From: Gammaproteobacteria bacterium
GTDB taxonomy: Bacteria > Pseudomonadota > Gammaproteobacteria > SZUA-140
DNA: 64,000 bases
Reading direction: 5' to 3'
Assembly: GCA_016712635.1 (NCBI GenBank)
Contig: JADJQS010000015.1
Location: forward strand, 248,001-312,000
A program made the translations under genes and the position numbers. Positions 50,993-59,392 of this stretch are shown here, one piece after another. Position 1 is the stretch's first letter. Every line of letters begins with the position of its first letter. A model generated the notes under the pieces. That model was not told where the DNA came from, ran no database searches, and saw only the letters and a list, made by a program, of their open reading frames with translations.

Positions 50993-53049
50993 TCAGCCGT
51001 GGCGATGGCCGGCATGGAGGCGCTCAGGTCGAGCTGACGATCGATGTTCTGGCAAAGCACGGCCGCCTCGGCGGTCCACTGATCCAGTTCCTGCATGAGC
51101 GTCTGGTAGGCGGCGTCATCGAAATCGTCCTTGAGCTGTTCCAGCCGCGCGGCGAAATCGCTCAGGCGCTGGCCCATCGTCGGACTGGCCGGCAGCGCCG
51201 CGGACAACTGGCGGCCGATCTCCGGCAGATCGTTGGCGGCGGGCTGGCCCGCTAGGAACAGCAGCGAATGTCCGACCAGGCGGCCTATGACCTGCGCGCA
51301 TTCGATCGATTCATCGTATTTGCGCTTCTGCAGGAAGCCGCCGCGGTAATTGCGCTCGTTCGCCGCCTCGGCGAAGTTCGCCGCGACCGTCTCCTGCGCC
51401 GCACCGGCGCATTCGCCGCCGCCGAACTGCACTACCTTGAAGGCCTCTTCATCGCCATGGTCCTGCAGAACGGCGGCGAGCTCCTCCGGCGCGACGGCGA
51501 GGATGCCGGCGAGCAGGCGGTCGAAATAATCCGCAGCCTGCCTGTGCGTCCAGGCGAAGAAGGATTCCCCGTTGACGCGCTCACGGGCGTAGGTCTGCTG
51601 GATCAGCGCAATCGCCTGCTGGATGCGCGCGGCGGGGACCGAGGGTCCCTTGCGGGCGAGGCCACCGCCGTTGCGGCCGTCGCCGCCCAGGTACATCTGG
51701 TAATGTGGCACCAGCTTGCCGTGCAGACGCCGGCCTTCACCGTAGATGCCGATGTCGCCGGTCTCGGGTTGCGCGCAGCCGTTGTGGCAGCCGCTGGCGC
51801 GGATGCGCAGGTCGTGATCGCCGCCCGAGATCTTGGTGCCGATCTTCTTGGAGGCGGTGATGCCGAGGCGGCAGGTCGAGGTGCCGGGGCAGGCGACGAC
51901 GTCGTCGCCGGTCTTCGGTTCACCGAGGCCGAGCGCGGCGATGCCCGCACGGACGTCGGCGATGCGCCCGTCGGGCACGCCGGCCAGGATCAGGTTCTGG
52001 TCCTGGGTGGTGCGCACGTCGGACAGCCCCAGTTTGCGCATCAGCGCGGCGATACCGTGCATCTGCGGGCCGGTGAGGTCGCCGATCGGCACGCTGATCG
52101 GGAAGATGTTCAGCCCCGGCTGCTTCTGCGGCAGCACCTTGCGCGGCGCGCCGGGATTGGTGCAGCCGTCGACCGCAGCGCCGTCGCGCCAGTTGCCTTT
52201 GATGTGCGATCTGCCGGCAAGCGCGGTCTTGGTGCGGGCCAGTTCCTCGCGGTACTTTTCCACGAAGCCCGCGGCGCCGAAGCGGTCGACCAGGAACTTG
52301 ATGCGGGACTTCGCCCGCTTCTTGCGGTCGGAATAGCGGTTGTGCAGGGAGATCACCGCCTCCATGCACGGGATCAGGTCTGCCTCGGGGACGAACTCCT
52401 CCACCGTGACGGCGTGGCGCGGTTTGTGGCCGAGGCCGCCGCCCGCCAGGATCTTGAAGCCGAAGCGGCCGTCCTGCTTGACCGCGACCACGGCGAGGTC
52501 GTGCAGCAGGCCCTGGGCGCAGTCGGCCTCGCAACCGGAGAAGCTGATCTTGAACTTGCGCGGCAGGTGCTGCGTCAGCGGATGGCGCAGGAAATATTGC
52601 ACCGCGTCGTCCTGGTATTCCGCGATGTCCACGCGTTCGCGCGGACACACGCTCGCCAGCGGGCAGCAGGTGACGTTGCGTACCGTGTTATTGCAGGCCT
52701 CGCGCGTGGTGAGGCCGGCCTGGGCCAGATCCTTCAGTGCGCGCGGCGATTTTTCCAGCGGGACGTAATGGATCTGGATGTCCTGCCGCGTGGTGATATG
52801 CGCGACGTCATGCTGCGCGTAACCTTCCAGGATGTCCGCCATCTTGTCCAGCTGCGCCGGGGTCATGCGTCCGCCCGGGATCTTGACGCGGATCATGTTG
52901 ACGCCTTCCTGGCGCTGGCCGTAGACGCCCTGCTGCAGGCGGATGGACTGGAAGCGGTCGGCGTCGATCTCGTCGCTCAGGAAGGCGTGCACGCTTTCCT
53001 CGAAACGATCCAGTTCCTCGAAATTGACCAGTGTCTGCGCCTTGTTCAT
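50965..53049 (-). CDS. cysI: Ferredoxin/NADPH-type nitrite-sulfite reductase, sirohaem-[4Fe-4S] (assimilatory sulfite reductase)
   Basis: Six-electron reduction of sulfite to sulfide. In the 694-residue chain the two symmetric halves are visible: ITTRQDIQIHYVPLEKSPRA and VTCCPLASVCPRERVD in the first, and the Fe-S/sirohaem ligands CPGTSTC (about 385) and ASGCHNGCAQPETGDIGIYG (about 425) in the second. From about residue 555 an extra C-terminal region with helices (LIQQTYARERVNG to LCQNIDRQLDLSA) is added, longer than plain CysI. The reading frame ends 27 bases after an A9 run, and a TusA domain follows in the -1 frame. No flavoprotein subunit CysJ is present, so ferredoxin is a likely donor. 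Confidence 0.9.
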   Translation of the reverse strand: MNKAQTLVNFEELDRFEESVHAFLSDEIDADRFQSIRLQQGVYGQRQEGVNMIRVKIPGGRMTPAQLDKMADILEGYAQHDVAHITTRQDIQIHYVPLEKSPRALKDLAQAGLTTREACNNTVRNVTCCPLASVCPRERVDIAEYQDDAVQYFLRHPLTQHLPRKFKISFSGCEADCAQGLLHDLAVVAVKQDGRFGFKILAGGGLGHKPRHAVTVEEFVPEADLIPCMEAVISLHNRYSDRKKRAKSRIKFLVDRFGAAGFVEKYREELARTKTALAGRSHIKGNWRDGAAVDGCTNPGAPRKVLPQKQPGLNIFPISVPIGDLTGPQMHGIAALMRKLGLSDVRTTQDQNLILAGVPDGRIADVRAGIAALGLGEPKTGDDVVACPGTSTCRLGITASKKIGTKISGGDHDLRIRASGCHNGCAQPETGDIGIYGEGRRLHGKLVPHYQMYLGGDGRNGGGLARKGPSVPAARIQQAIALIQQTYARERVNGESFFAWTHRQAADYFDRLLAGILAVAPEELAAVLQDHGDEEAFKVVQFGGGECAGAAQETVAANFAEAANERNYRGGFLQKRKYDESIECAQVIGRLVGHSLLFLAGQPAANDLPEIGRQLSAALPASPTMGQRLSDFAARLEQLKDDFDDAAYQTLMQELDQWTAEAAVLCQNIDRQLDLSASMPAIATAEKKTLRASI
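50985..50993 (-). promoter_or_regulatory. A9 slip tract with A AAA AAA heptamer at the cysI-tusA junction
   Basis: On the minus strand the cysI codons read GCT GAA AAA AAA ACG. The heptamer A AAA AAA (50992-50986) is in the phase required for -1 slippage. A -1 shift continues as AAC GCT GAG AGC ATC into the TusA domain, producing a 767-residue fusion; without it, translation stops at 50967-50965. No stimulatory structure was established by eye. Confidence 0.5.
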
Positions 53050-53107
53050 AGGTACATCTCCTGCGCTGTATCGTTGGTTGTTCTGTTATCCAAGCTGTTC
53101 CTGTTCA

Positions 53108-53893
53108 TCAGGCGGCGAACATGAATTTCACCCCGATCAGGATCAGCGTACTGGCCAGCAGCGGCCGTATCACGCGTTCGGGAACTATCGAAGTCAGGTG
53201 GCTGCCGAGATAAATGCCCGGCAGTGATCCGACCAGCAGGATAGACAGCATCGCGAAATCGACGGTACCCATGTGCACATGCCCGAGGCCCGCTACCAGC
53301 GTCAGGGGTACCGCGTGGGCGATGTCCGTCCCCACGATGAGGCGCGTCGGCAGGCTGGGATACAGGAAGATCAGCATCGCCGCCCCCAGCGCGCCGGCGC
53401 CAATCGAAGATATTGGCACCAGGATCCCCAGCACCACCCCTGCGCCGATCGTCGCGGCGGGGCGCAACGACTGCCAGTTGGGGAGCCAGACCCTGATTCT
53501 GCGGCCCAGGCCCTGTACGCGGGATTTGAACAGCAACGAGAGCGCGGTCAGGATCAGGGCGACGCCGAGCCCGGTATGGATCACCAGGTTAAGCTCCTCC
53601 CCAGCAAGCTTGTACCGGTCCATATAATACACCACGGTTACCGAGGTAGGCAGGCTGCCCACGAGCATCAGTCCGGCGATGTTCCAGCGGATATTCTCCC
53701 GGCGTTGATGGTGCCAGATTCCCGTGGCCTTGGTGATGGCGGCGAACAGCAGGTCCGTCCCCACGGCCGTCACCGGTGCGATGCCGAAGAGGAATATAAG
53801 CAGAGGCGTCATCAGTGAACCGCCTCCCACCCCGGTCAGGCCGACCAGGGTGCCGACGCCGAACCCGGCCAGGATAAAGGCCAGTGTATCCAT
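53108..53893 (-). CDS. TSUP family (TauE/SafE) sulfur-anion permease
   Basis: A 261-residue membrane protein with about eight hydrophobic segments. It opens FILAGFGVGTLVGLTGVGGGS, the glycine-rich TSUP signature, repeated in the second half as PISSIGAGALGAAMLIFLYP. Family members move sulfite, sulfoacetate, taurine-related anions or thiosulfate across the inner membrane. The position as first gene before sulfite reductase, 58 bp away, and divergent from cysB suggests sulfate or sulfite traffic in assimilation. The direction of transport is unknown. Confidence 0.88.
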   Translation of the reverse strand: MDTLAFILAGFGVGTLVGLTGVGGGSLMTPLLIFLFGIAPVTAVGTDLLFAAITKATGIWHHQRRENIRWNIAGLMLVGSLPTSVTVVYYMDRYKLAGEELNLVIHTGLGVALILTALSLLFKSRVQGLGRRIRVWLPNWQSLRPAATIGAGVVLGILVPISSIGAGALGAAMLIFLYPSLPTRLIVGTDIAHAVPLTLVAGLGHVHMGTVDFAMLSILLVGSLPGIYLGSHLTSIVPERVIRPLLASTLILIGVKFMFAA

Positions 53894-54107
53894 TGTTGCA
53901 CCTCTCGTCGGCCGATGCGAAGCGCCGGGCTCCGGCGCTTTATCATGTGAACTCAGACAGTTACCCTGGAAACGCGACGGCGGCCAATGGTGCCGTTGCG
54001 GAACCGGAGTGATAATAGGGTGGAAAAAACTATAGCATTCAAACTATATTCCAAAAAATAATAATGTATTATATTTATATAAGAATTTTGTATATAGGAT
54101 CCGGGCG
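53894..54107. promoter_or_regulatory. A+T-rich divergent control region of cysB and the sulfur-assimilation unit
   Basis: The last hundred bases (54000-54105) are overwhelmingly A+T, in strong contrast to the surroundings. They include the direct repeat ATAGTTTGAATGC/TATAGTTT on the minus strand and TATATAGGATCC before cysB. A minus-strand promoter toward the TSUP gene could use TTGAAT and TATTAT (19-bp spacer). Such A+T-rich intergenic DNA is where CysB binds in other gammaproteobacteria. Specific sites are inferred. Confidence 0.5.
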
Positions 54108-55061
54108 ATGAACATTCAGCAGTTACGATATTTGCGTGAAGTGGCGCGCTGTGGCCTGAATATCTCTGCAGCCGCCAATGTCCTGCACACGGCGCAACCC
54201 GGGATCAGTAATCAGATCCGCCAGTTGGAGGAGGAGCTGAAGGTCCAGATATTCGAGCGCAACGGCAAGCGTCTGGTGGGCATCACCCAGCCGGGGCGGG
54301 CGGTGCTGGCGATGGCGGAGCGTGTGCTGCGCGACCTCGAGCATATCAAGCAGGTCAGCTATGAATACACCAGCGACGCGACCGGCAGTCTGTCCATCGC
54401 GACCACCCACACCCAGGCGCGCTACGCCTTGCCGCCGGTCATCAAGACCTTCACCGAACGCTACCCCGACGTCCGCCTGCACCTGCACCAGGGCAACCCC
54501 ACGCAGATTGCCCAGCTCGCCGCCTCCGGCGTCGCCGATATCGCCATCGCGACCGAGGGCATGGACATGTACGAGGATCTGGTGGTGATGTCCTGTTATG
54601 AGTGGCACCACTGCGTGATCGCGCCGCCGGGCCTCCCTATCCTGCGCGATCACCCGCTGACGCTGGCGAAGATCGCCGAATATCCGATCGTGACCTACGA
54701 TTTCTCGTTTGCCGGGCGGGTAAAGATCAACGAGGCGTTCGAGCGGGCGGGGCTGCGTCCCAATGTGGTGTTTTCGGCCATCGACTCCGATGTGATCAAG
54801 ACCTATGTCGAGATCGGTCTCGGTATCGGCCTGATGGCCCAGATGGCGTTCGATCCGGAACGTGACACCAATCTGCGCATGCTCGAGGCGAGCCACCTGT
54901 TCGAGCCGTGCACCACCCGACTCGGGGTTCGGCGCGGAAGCCATCTGCGCGGCTACATGTATGCATTTGTCGAGATGTTCGCGCCGCAGCTCGACCGGCG
55001 CACGGTCGACAGGGCGATGGCGGGGCAGCCGTCGCGGTCGCGCGATGTGGTTCAGCCCTGA
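54108..55061 (+). CDS. cysB: LysR-type transcriptional regulator CysB
   Basis: Master activator of cysteine-biosynthesis genes responding to N-acetylserine and sulfide. The 317-residue protein has the winged helix-turn-helix MNIQQLRYLREVARCGLNIS and LHTAQPGISNQIRQLEEELK, matching CysB. In the effector domain are SIATTHTQARYALPPVIKTF and GVADIAIATEGMDMYEDLVV. It is transcribed divergently from TSUP-cysI-cysH, the unit it most likely controls. Its 3' end overlaps the topA stop on the opposite strand by ten bases. Confidence 0.95.
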   Translation: MNIQQLRYLREVARCGLNISAAANVLHTAQPGISNQIRQLEEELKVQIFERNGKRLVGITQPGRAVLAMAERVLRDLEHIKQVSYEYTSDATGSLSIATTHTQARYALPPVIKTFTERYPDVRLHLHQGNPTQIAQLAASGVADIAIATEGMDMYEDLVVMSCYEWHHCVIAPPGLPILRDHPLTLAKIAEYPIVTYDFSFAGRVKINEAFERAGLRPNVVFSAIDSDVIKTYVEIGLGIGLMAQMAFDPERDTNLRMLEASHLFEPCTTRLGVRRGSHLRGYMYAFVEMFAPQLDRRTVDRAMAGQPSRSRDVVQP

Positions 55062-57364
55062 GCGGCGCGGCGCGGCGGCTGTTCCGGCTGCTCGTCGTAC
55101 GGCTCGCTGTGGCCGCAGTCCTTCTGCGGGCAGACGAGTTCGGCGCCGGCCTTCTTGGTGGTTTTGATGGTCAGGATGGGCCATTGGCAGTTCGGGCAGG
55201 GGTTCGCCACCGGTTCGTTCCACACGGCGTAATCGCAGGCGGGATAGCGGGAGCAGGAATAGAAGGTCTTGCCGCGCCGGGAGCGCCGCTGCAGCATGTT
55301 ACCCTGCTGGCACTTGGGGCAGATCACCTGGGTGTCCGAGGGCTTGACCAGCGGTTCTATATATTTGCACTTCGGATAGGTGCTGCAGCCGATGAATTTG
55401 CCGTAGGGGCCGGTGCGCACGACCAGGGCGCCGCTGCAGGCCGGGCACGCGCGCCCCTCCACCAGTTCGGAGCCGCTGTCCTCGTCGCTGTCGCCGAGGT
55501 TGCGCGTGTAATCGCAGTCGGGAAAACCGGTGCAGCCGATGAAGCGCCCGCGTTTGCCCAGTCGGATCGAAAGGGGCTTGCCGCACTTGGGGCATTGCTC
55601 GTCAAGCGCCTCCTGGGTCACGTCCTTGCGCTGCACCGATTTCTCCTTGTCGTCGACCAGGTGCTTGAACGGCTGCCAGAAGGAGCGCATCAGCGGAATC
55701 CACTCCTCCTCGCCGCGTGACACCGCGTCGAGTTCATCCTCGAGCTTGGCAGTGAACTCGTAATCGACGTAGCGTGAGAAGTGCTCGGTAAGGAACTTGT
55801 TGACGATCCGGCCGACGTCGGTCGGCTTGAAGCGCTTCTTGTCGAGCACCACGTATTCGCGCTGCTGCAGTGTCGCGATGATCGCCGCGTAGGTGGACGG
55901 GCGCCCGATGCCGTATTCCTCCAGCGCCTTGATCAGGCTCGCCTCGGTATAGCGCGGCGGCGGTTCGGTGAAGTGCTGATCGGTATGGATGGTGTCAAGG
56001 GTGACCGTCTCGCCCATGGTAAGCTCGGGCAGCAGGTTCTGTTCCTCGCCGTCCTTGCCGTCATCAGTGTCCTCCTGATAAACGCTCATGAACCCCGGGT
56101 CGACGATGGTTGATCCCGTGGCACGGAACACATTGCCCTTGCCGGCATCGAGATCCACGCCGACAGTGTTGATGGTCGCGTGGACCATCTGGCAGGCCAC
56201 CGTGCGCTGCCAGATGAGGCGGTACAGCTTGAACTGGTCAGCGCTCAGGTGCTCCTTGATCGAGTCCGGGTCGGTGTAGACGGATGTCGGCCGGATCGCC
56301 TCGTGGGCCTCCTGCGCATTCTTCGCCTTGGTCTTGTAGACCTGGGGCTGGGCCGGCAGCGCGTCCTTGCCGAAACGCTCCGCGATGAGTCGGCGTATTT
56401 CCTCGACTGCCTCATTGGCGAGATTGACCGAGTCGGTGCGCATGTAACTGATCAGGCCCGTGGCGCCCTGTCCGGTATCGATACCTTCATAGAGCTGCTG
56501 CGCGGTGCGCATCGTGCGCTGCGCGGTGAAGCCGAGCTTGCGCGCCGCCTCCTGCTGCAGAGTCGAGGTGATGAACGGGGCCGCGGCGTTGCGTTTGCGC
56601 TGCTTCTTCTCGACCTGGATGACCGTGAGTTTGCCGTTCGCCGCCTTCAGCAGCGCGCGTTCGGTCTCCCTTGCATCCGCCTCGTCGGTGATGCTGAACT
56701 GATTGAGTTTCTTGTCCCGGTAGTGTGTGAGCCTGGACCTGAAGCGTTCCTTGCCTTTGGAAGACTCGGCCTCGAGGGTCCAGTATTCGCGCGGCTCGAA
56801 GGCCTCTATTTCCTGCTCACGCTCGACGATCATGCGCAGGGCAGGGCTCTGTACGCGTCCGGCGGAGAGTCCGCGCCGGATCTTTTTCCACAGCAGTGGC
56901 GAAAGGTTGAAGCCGACCAGATAGTCGAGCGCGCGGCGCGCCTGCTGCGCGTTCACGAGGTTCATGGAAATATCGCGCGGATGCTGGATCGCCTCCTGCA
57001 CCGCGTTCTTGGTGATCTCGTGAAAGACGATGCGGTGCACCGCCATGTCGCGCAGCGCCGCATCCTGCCGCAGGATCTCATACAGGTGCCATGAGATCGC
57101 CTCGCCTTCGCGGTCCGGGTCGGTGGCGAGGTAGAGGGTTTCCACGCCCTTCAGGTTCTTGCGGATGACGTCGATGTGTTTCTGGTTTTTCTCGATGAGC
57201 TGGTACTTCATCGAGAAGTCATGCTCGGGATCGACCGCGCCTTCCTTGGGAAGCAGGTCGCGCACATGACCATAGGAGGCGAAGACATTGAAGTCCTTGC
57301 CCAGATATTTCTTCAGCGTCTTCGCCTTGGCGGGCGATTCCACGATGACGAGATGCTTGCTCAT
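55052..57364 (-). CDS. topA: DNA topoisomerase I
   Basis: Type IA topoisomerase relaxing negative supercoils. The 770-residue protein begins with the Toprim domain LVIVESPAKAKTLKKYLGKD and DPDREGEAISWHLYEIL. The catalytic tyrosine is in TGLISYMRTDSVNLANEAVE near residue 312. Several C4 zinc modules sit at the C-terminus (CPKCGKPLSIRLGKRGRFIG, CSTYPKCKYIEPL, CPKCQQGNMLQRRSRRGKTF, CPNCQWPIL, CPQKDCGH). The tail is shorter than the E. coli enzyme (865). A strong promoter lies upstream at 57510-57481. Confidence 0.97.
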   Translation of the reverse strand: MSKHLVIVESPAKAKTLKKYLGKDFNVFASYGHVRDLLPKEGAVDPEHDFSMKYQLIEKNQKHIDVIRKNLKGVETLYLATDPDREGEAISWHLYEILRQDAALRDMAVHRIVFHEITKNAVQEAIQHPRDISMNLVNAQQARRALDYLVGFNLSPLLWKKIRRGLSAGRVQSPALRMIVEREQEIEAFEPREYWTLEAESSKGKERFRSRLTHYRDKKLNQFSITDEADARETERALLKAANGKLTVIQVEKKQRKRNAAAPFITSTLQQEAARKLGFTAQRTMRTAQQLYEGIDTGQGATGLISYMRTDSVNLANEAVEEIRRLIAERFGKDALPAQPQVYKTKAKNAQEAHEAIRPTSVYTDPDSIKEHLSADQFKLYRLIWQRTVACQMVHATINTVGVDLDAGKGNVFRATGSTIVDPGFMSVYQEDTDDGKDGEEQNLLPELTMGETVTLDTIHTDQHFTEPPPRYTEASLIKALEEYGIGRPSTYAAIIATLQQREYVVLDKKRFKPTDVGRIVNKFLTEHFSRYVDYEFTAKLEDELDAVSRGEEEWIPLMRSFWQPFKHLVDDKEKSVQRKDVTQEALDEQCPKCGKPLSIRLGKRGRFIGCTGFPDCDYTRNLGDSDEDSGSELVEGRACPACSGALVVRTGPYGKFIGCSTYPKCKYIEPLVKPSDTQVICPKCQQGNMLQRRSRRGKTFYSCSRYPACDYAVWNEPVANPCPNCQWPILTIKTTKKAGAELVCPQKDCGHSEPYDEQPEQPPRRAAQG

Positions 57365-57743
57365 CGACGAGTACGATACTCCGATTGCCTGTGATTCATC
57401 AGTGGCTGTTGATCCGCCAATCCACGGGGTTTCTTAAGCGAAACATCGTGTTCGAGCGGTGCGGCGAGAAAAACGCGCCTATATTAGAGGTGCGATCCAC
57501 CGACTGTCAAAGCTGTTTCGGTATCGCGTTGAAAATCTTAAGTCCACCGCACCCTCCGTGCACGCGTGCCGGCAGCTTGCCCGTTCGTATCCGATAAGAC
57601 TGCGCAAGTGGTGCAATGGTTCAAATCACCGGCCGTGACGGGATCGGCAAGGACGGGTTGTTCCTTGATTGGATTGATGAATTGGCTGCGAACCGGCGCG
57701 GTAGGACGACCGGTCGCTTTGTTGCGTAGGCAAGGCGCCGGCG
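57365..57743. other. Non-coding gap between smg and topA
   Basis: About 380 bases. The topA-proximal third holds the topA promoter and a leader of about 110 nt. The remaining bases toward smg show no gene, terminator hairpin or tRNA that I can support. A GGTTCAAATC word on the plus strand lacks pairing arms. Confidence 0.6.
57481..57510 (-). promoter_or_regulatory. Promoter of topA
   Basis: Minus strand: TTGACA (57510-57505, perfect -35), 18-bp spacer, TAATAT (57486-57481). The predicted start is near 57474, giving a leader of about 110 nt before the topA ATG. Confidence 0.7.
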
Positions 57744-58223
57744 TCAGTGCATGTGGCCACTGTTTCTGTCGAAGATGACGGCTTCGAGCCAGGCATGCGC
57801 CTGGTCGCTCTCCGGCTGATTCGCGAGCACCATCATGACGATCCATTTGAAGCGCTCAAGGGTGAACTCATCCAGCTCGAGCGCCATGGCGCGCTCGATG
57901 ATGATTTCACGCGTGGCCGCATCGATGGCCTTGTGCAGCTCGAGCGCGAGCAGGAAGCCGCGGCAGTGGCGGTCCAGCTTCGCCAGCTCGGGCGCCGAGT
58001 AGACGCGCTGGGATCCGCTCGATGCAATCCCGCCTGAATCCGGGGCGACATGCCGCTGTGCCAGATTCTCCAGCCAGAGGAAGGCCTTGTTGATTTCCAT
58101 CTGTGCGAATCCCGCGCTGCGCAGCATCCCCTTCAGCGCGGATTCATCCTGTTCGACGGAACGATCCTCGTCGAGACAATGCTCGAACAGGTACATGAGG
58201 ACATCGAGAGTGTTTTCTTTCAC
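57744..58223 (-). CDS. smg: DUF494 family protein Smg
   Basis: A 159-residue protein of the Smg/DUF494 group: KENTLDVLMYLFEHCLDEDR, AGFAQMEINKAFLWLENLAQ, REIIIERAMALELDEFTLER and IVMMVLANQPE. Conserved next to dprA but of unknown function. The GTG at 58223 is chosen because it follows AAGGAA at the correct spacing and gives the family N-terminus. It lies one base after the dprA stop, so expression is coupled to dprA. Confidence 0.92.
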   Translation of the reverse strand: MKENTLDVLMYLFEHCLDEDRSVEQDESALKGMLRSAGFAQMEINKAFLWLENLAQRHVAPDSGGIASSGSQRVYSAPELAKLDRHCRGFLLALELHKAIDAATREIIIERAMALELDEFTLERFKWIVMMVLANQPESDQAHAWLEAVIFDRNSGHMH

Positions 58224-58224
58224 G

Positions 58225-59340
58225 TCATTTCCTTTCGTTCCGGCGCGCATAGATCCCGCCCGGCGCGGCGCTGATGTGGCCGGTCATTTCCAGCTCCAGC
58301 AATATGGGGCACAGGCGCTCGCTCGGCAGACGGGTGCGTTCGATCAGGCAATCGACTGTCGTAGGGGCATAATCGATTTGACGCAGAACGGCGGCCATTG
58401 TTTCATCCAAAGATGAATTTATCGCCGCGCCACACCGCGCATCATCCGGCATTGAAGGCTGGAATCCGATGGCGGCCGGGTGCAGCTCCTCCAGAATATC
58501 ATGAATACTCTCGACCAGCTTGGCCCCGGCGCGGATGAGCGCGTGGCACCCGCGTGCGCAGGGATTGTGGATGGAGCCCGGGATGGCGAAGACCTCCCGT
58601 CCCTGTTCCAGTGCGTACCGCGCAGTGATGAGCGAGCCGCTCCGCAGGGCGGCCTCGACGACGAGTACCCCGCGGCTCAGACCGCTGATGATACGGTTTC
58701 TGCGCGGAAATGAATCCGGCAGCGGCGGACTGCCGAGAGGAAATTCCGAGACGAGGGCGCCGGTGCGACGGATCTCCGCAGCCAGCTTCTCATGCCGGAC
58801 CGGGTATACCCGGTCCAGGCCCGTCCCGGCAACGGCGATGGTGATGCCACCCGCCGCCAGCGCGCCGCGATGGGCGGCGGCGTCAATGCCGGCCGCCAGT
58901 CCGCTGGTCACCGCAAGGCCGTGGCGGGCGAGCTCGAGGGCGAACTCGTGCGCCAGATCGAGACCCGCCGGCGTCGGATTTCGGCTGCCCACCACGGCGA
59001 CCTGCGGCAATGACAGGCAGACGGGATCACCCTGTATGAACAGTACCGGCGGCGGATCATGGACCTCCCTCAACCAGGGTGGATACCCTGGCGCATGCAG
59101 GGTCAGCGCATGGTGTCCTGGCTGGGCGATCCAGCGCAGATCATTTTCGACATCGGACCACGCCGGCCTTTCAAAGTATCGTACCGACTCGGTTGGCAAC
59201 TGCACGGTTGAGGCAAGTTCGCGGGGCGGTAACTGAAAGACCGCGCGGGGGGAGCCAAGACGCTGGAGCAGCTCGCGAAAACGCACCGGGCCAATGCCCG
59301 GCGCGCGCAGCAAGGCGAGCCAGTAGGCGATCTCATCCAT
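58225..59340 (-). CDS. dprA: DNA-processing protein DprA
   Basis: Loads RecA on incoming single-stranded DNA during natural transformation. The 371-residue protein has a SAM-like N-terminus (YWLALLRAPGIGPVRFRELL), the Rossmann-fold DNA_processg_A core (VAVVGSRNPTPAGLDLAHEF, SGLAAGIDAAAHRGALAAGG, GTGLDRVYPVRHEKLA and FPRRNRIISGLSRGVLVVEA), and a C-terminal DprA winged helix. All core motifs are intact, so the protein looks functional. Divergent from def across the LysM gene. Confidence 0.96.
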   Translation of the reverse strand: MDEIAYWLALLRAPGIGPVRFRELLQRLGSPRAVFQLPPRELASTVQLPTESVRYFERPAWSDVENDLRWIAQPGHHALTLHAPGYPPWLREVHDPPPVLFIQGDPVCLSLPQVAVVGSRNPTPAGLDLAHEFALELARHGLAVTSGLAAGIDAAAHRGALAAGGITIAVAGTGLDRVYPVRHEKLAAEIRRTGALVSEFPLGSPPLPDSFPRRNRIISGLSRGVLVVEAALRSGSLITARYALEQGREVFAIPGSIHNPCARGCHALIRAGAKLVESIHDILEELHPAAIGFQPSMPDDARCGAAINSSLDETMAAVLRQIDYAPTTVDCLIERTRLPSERLCPILLELEMTGHISAAPGGIYARRNERK

Positions 59341-59392
59341 GTCGGCGGCGCCGTGGCGCCGAAGTCCATCCCTGTGTCCCGGCGGTTGCCCG

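Noticed and set aside
51268..53124. Long plus-strand open frame opposite cysI
   Set aside because: Shadow of sulfite reductase; no ribosome-binding site or recognisable domain.
57600..57650. Possible tRNA (GGTTCAAATC word)
   Set aside because: The bases around the T-loop-like word do not form the five-pair stem, and no anticodon or acceptor arms are present.
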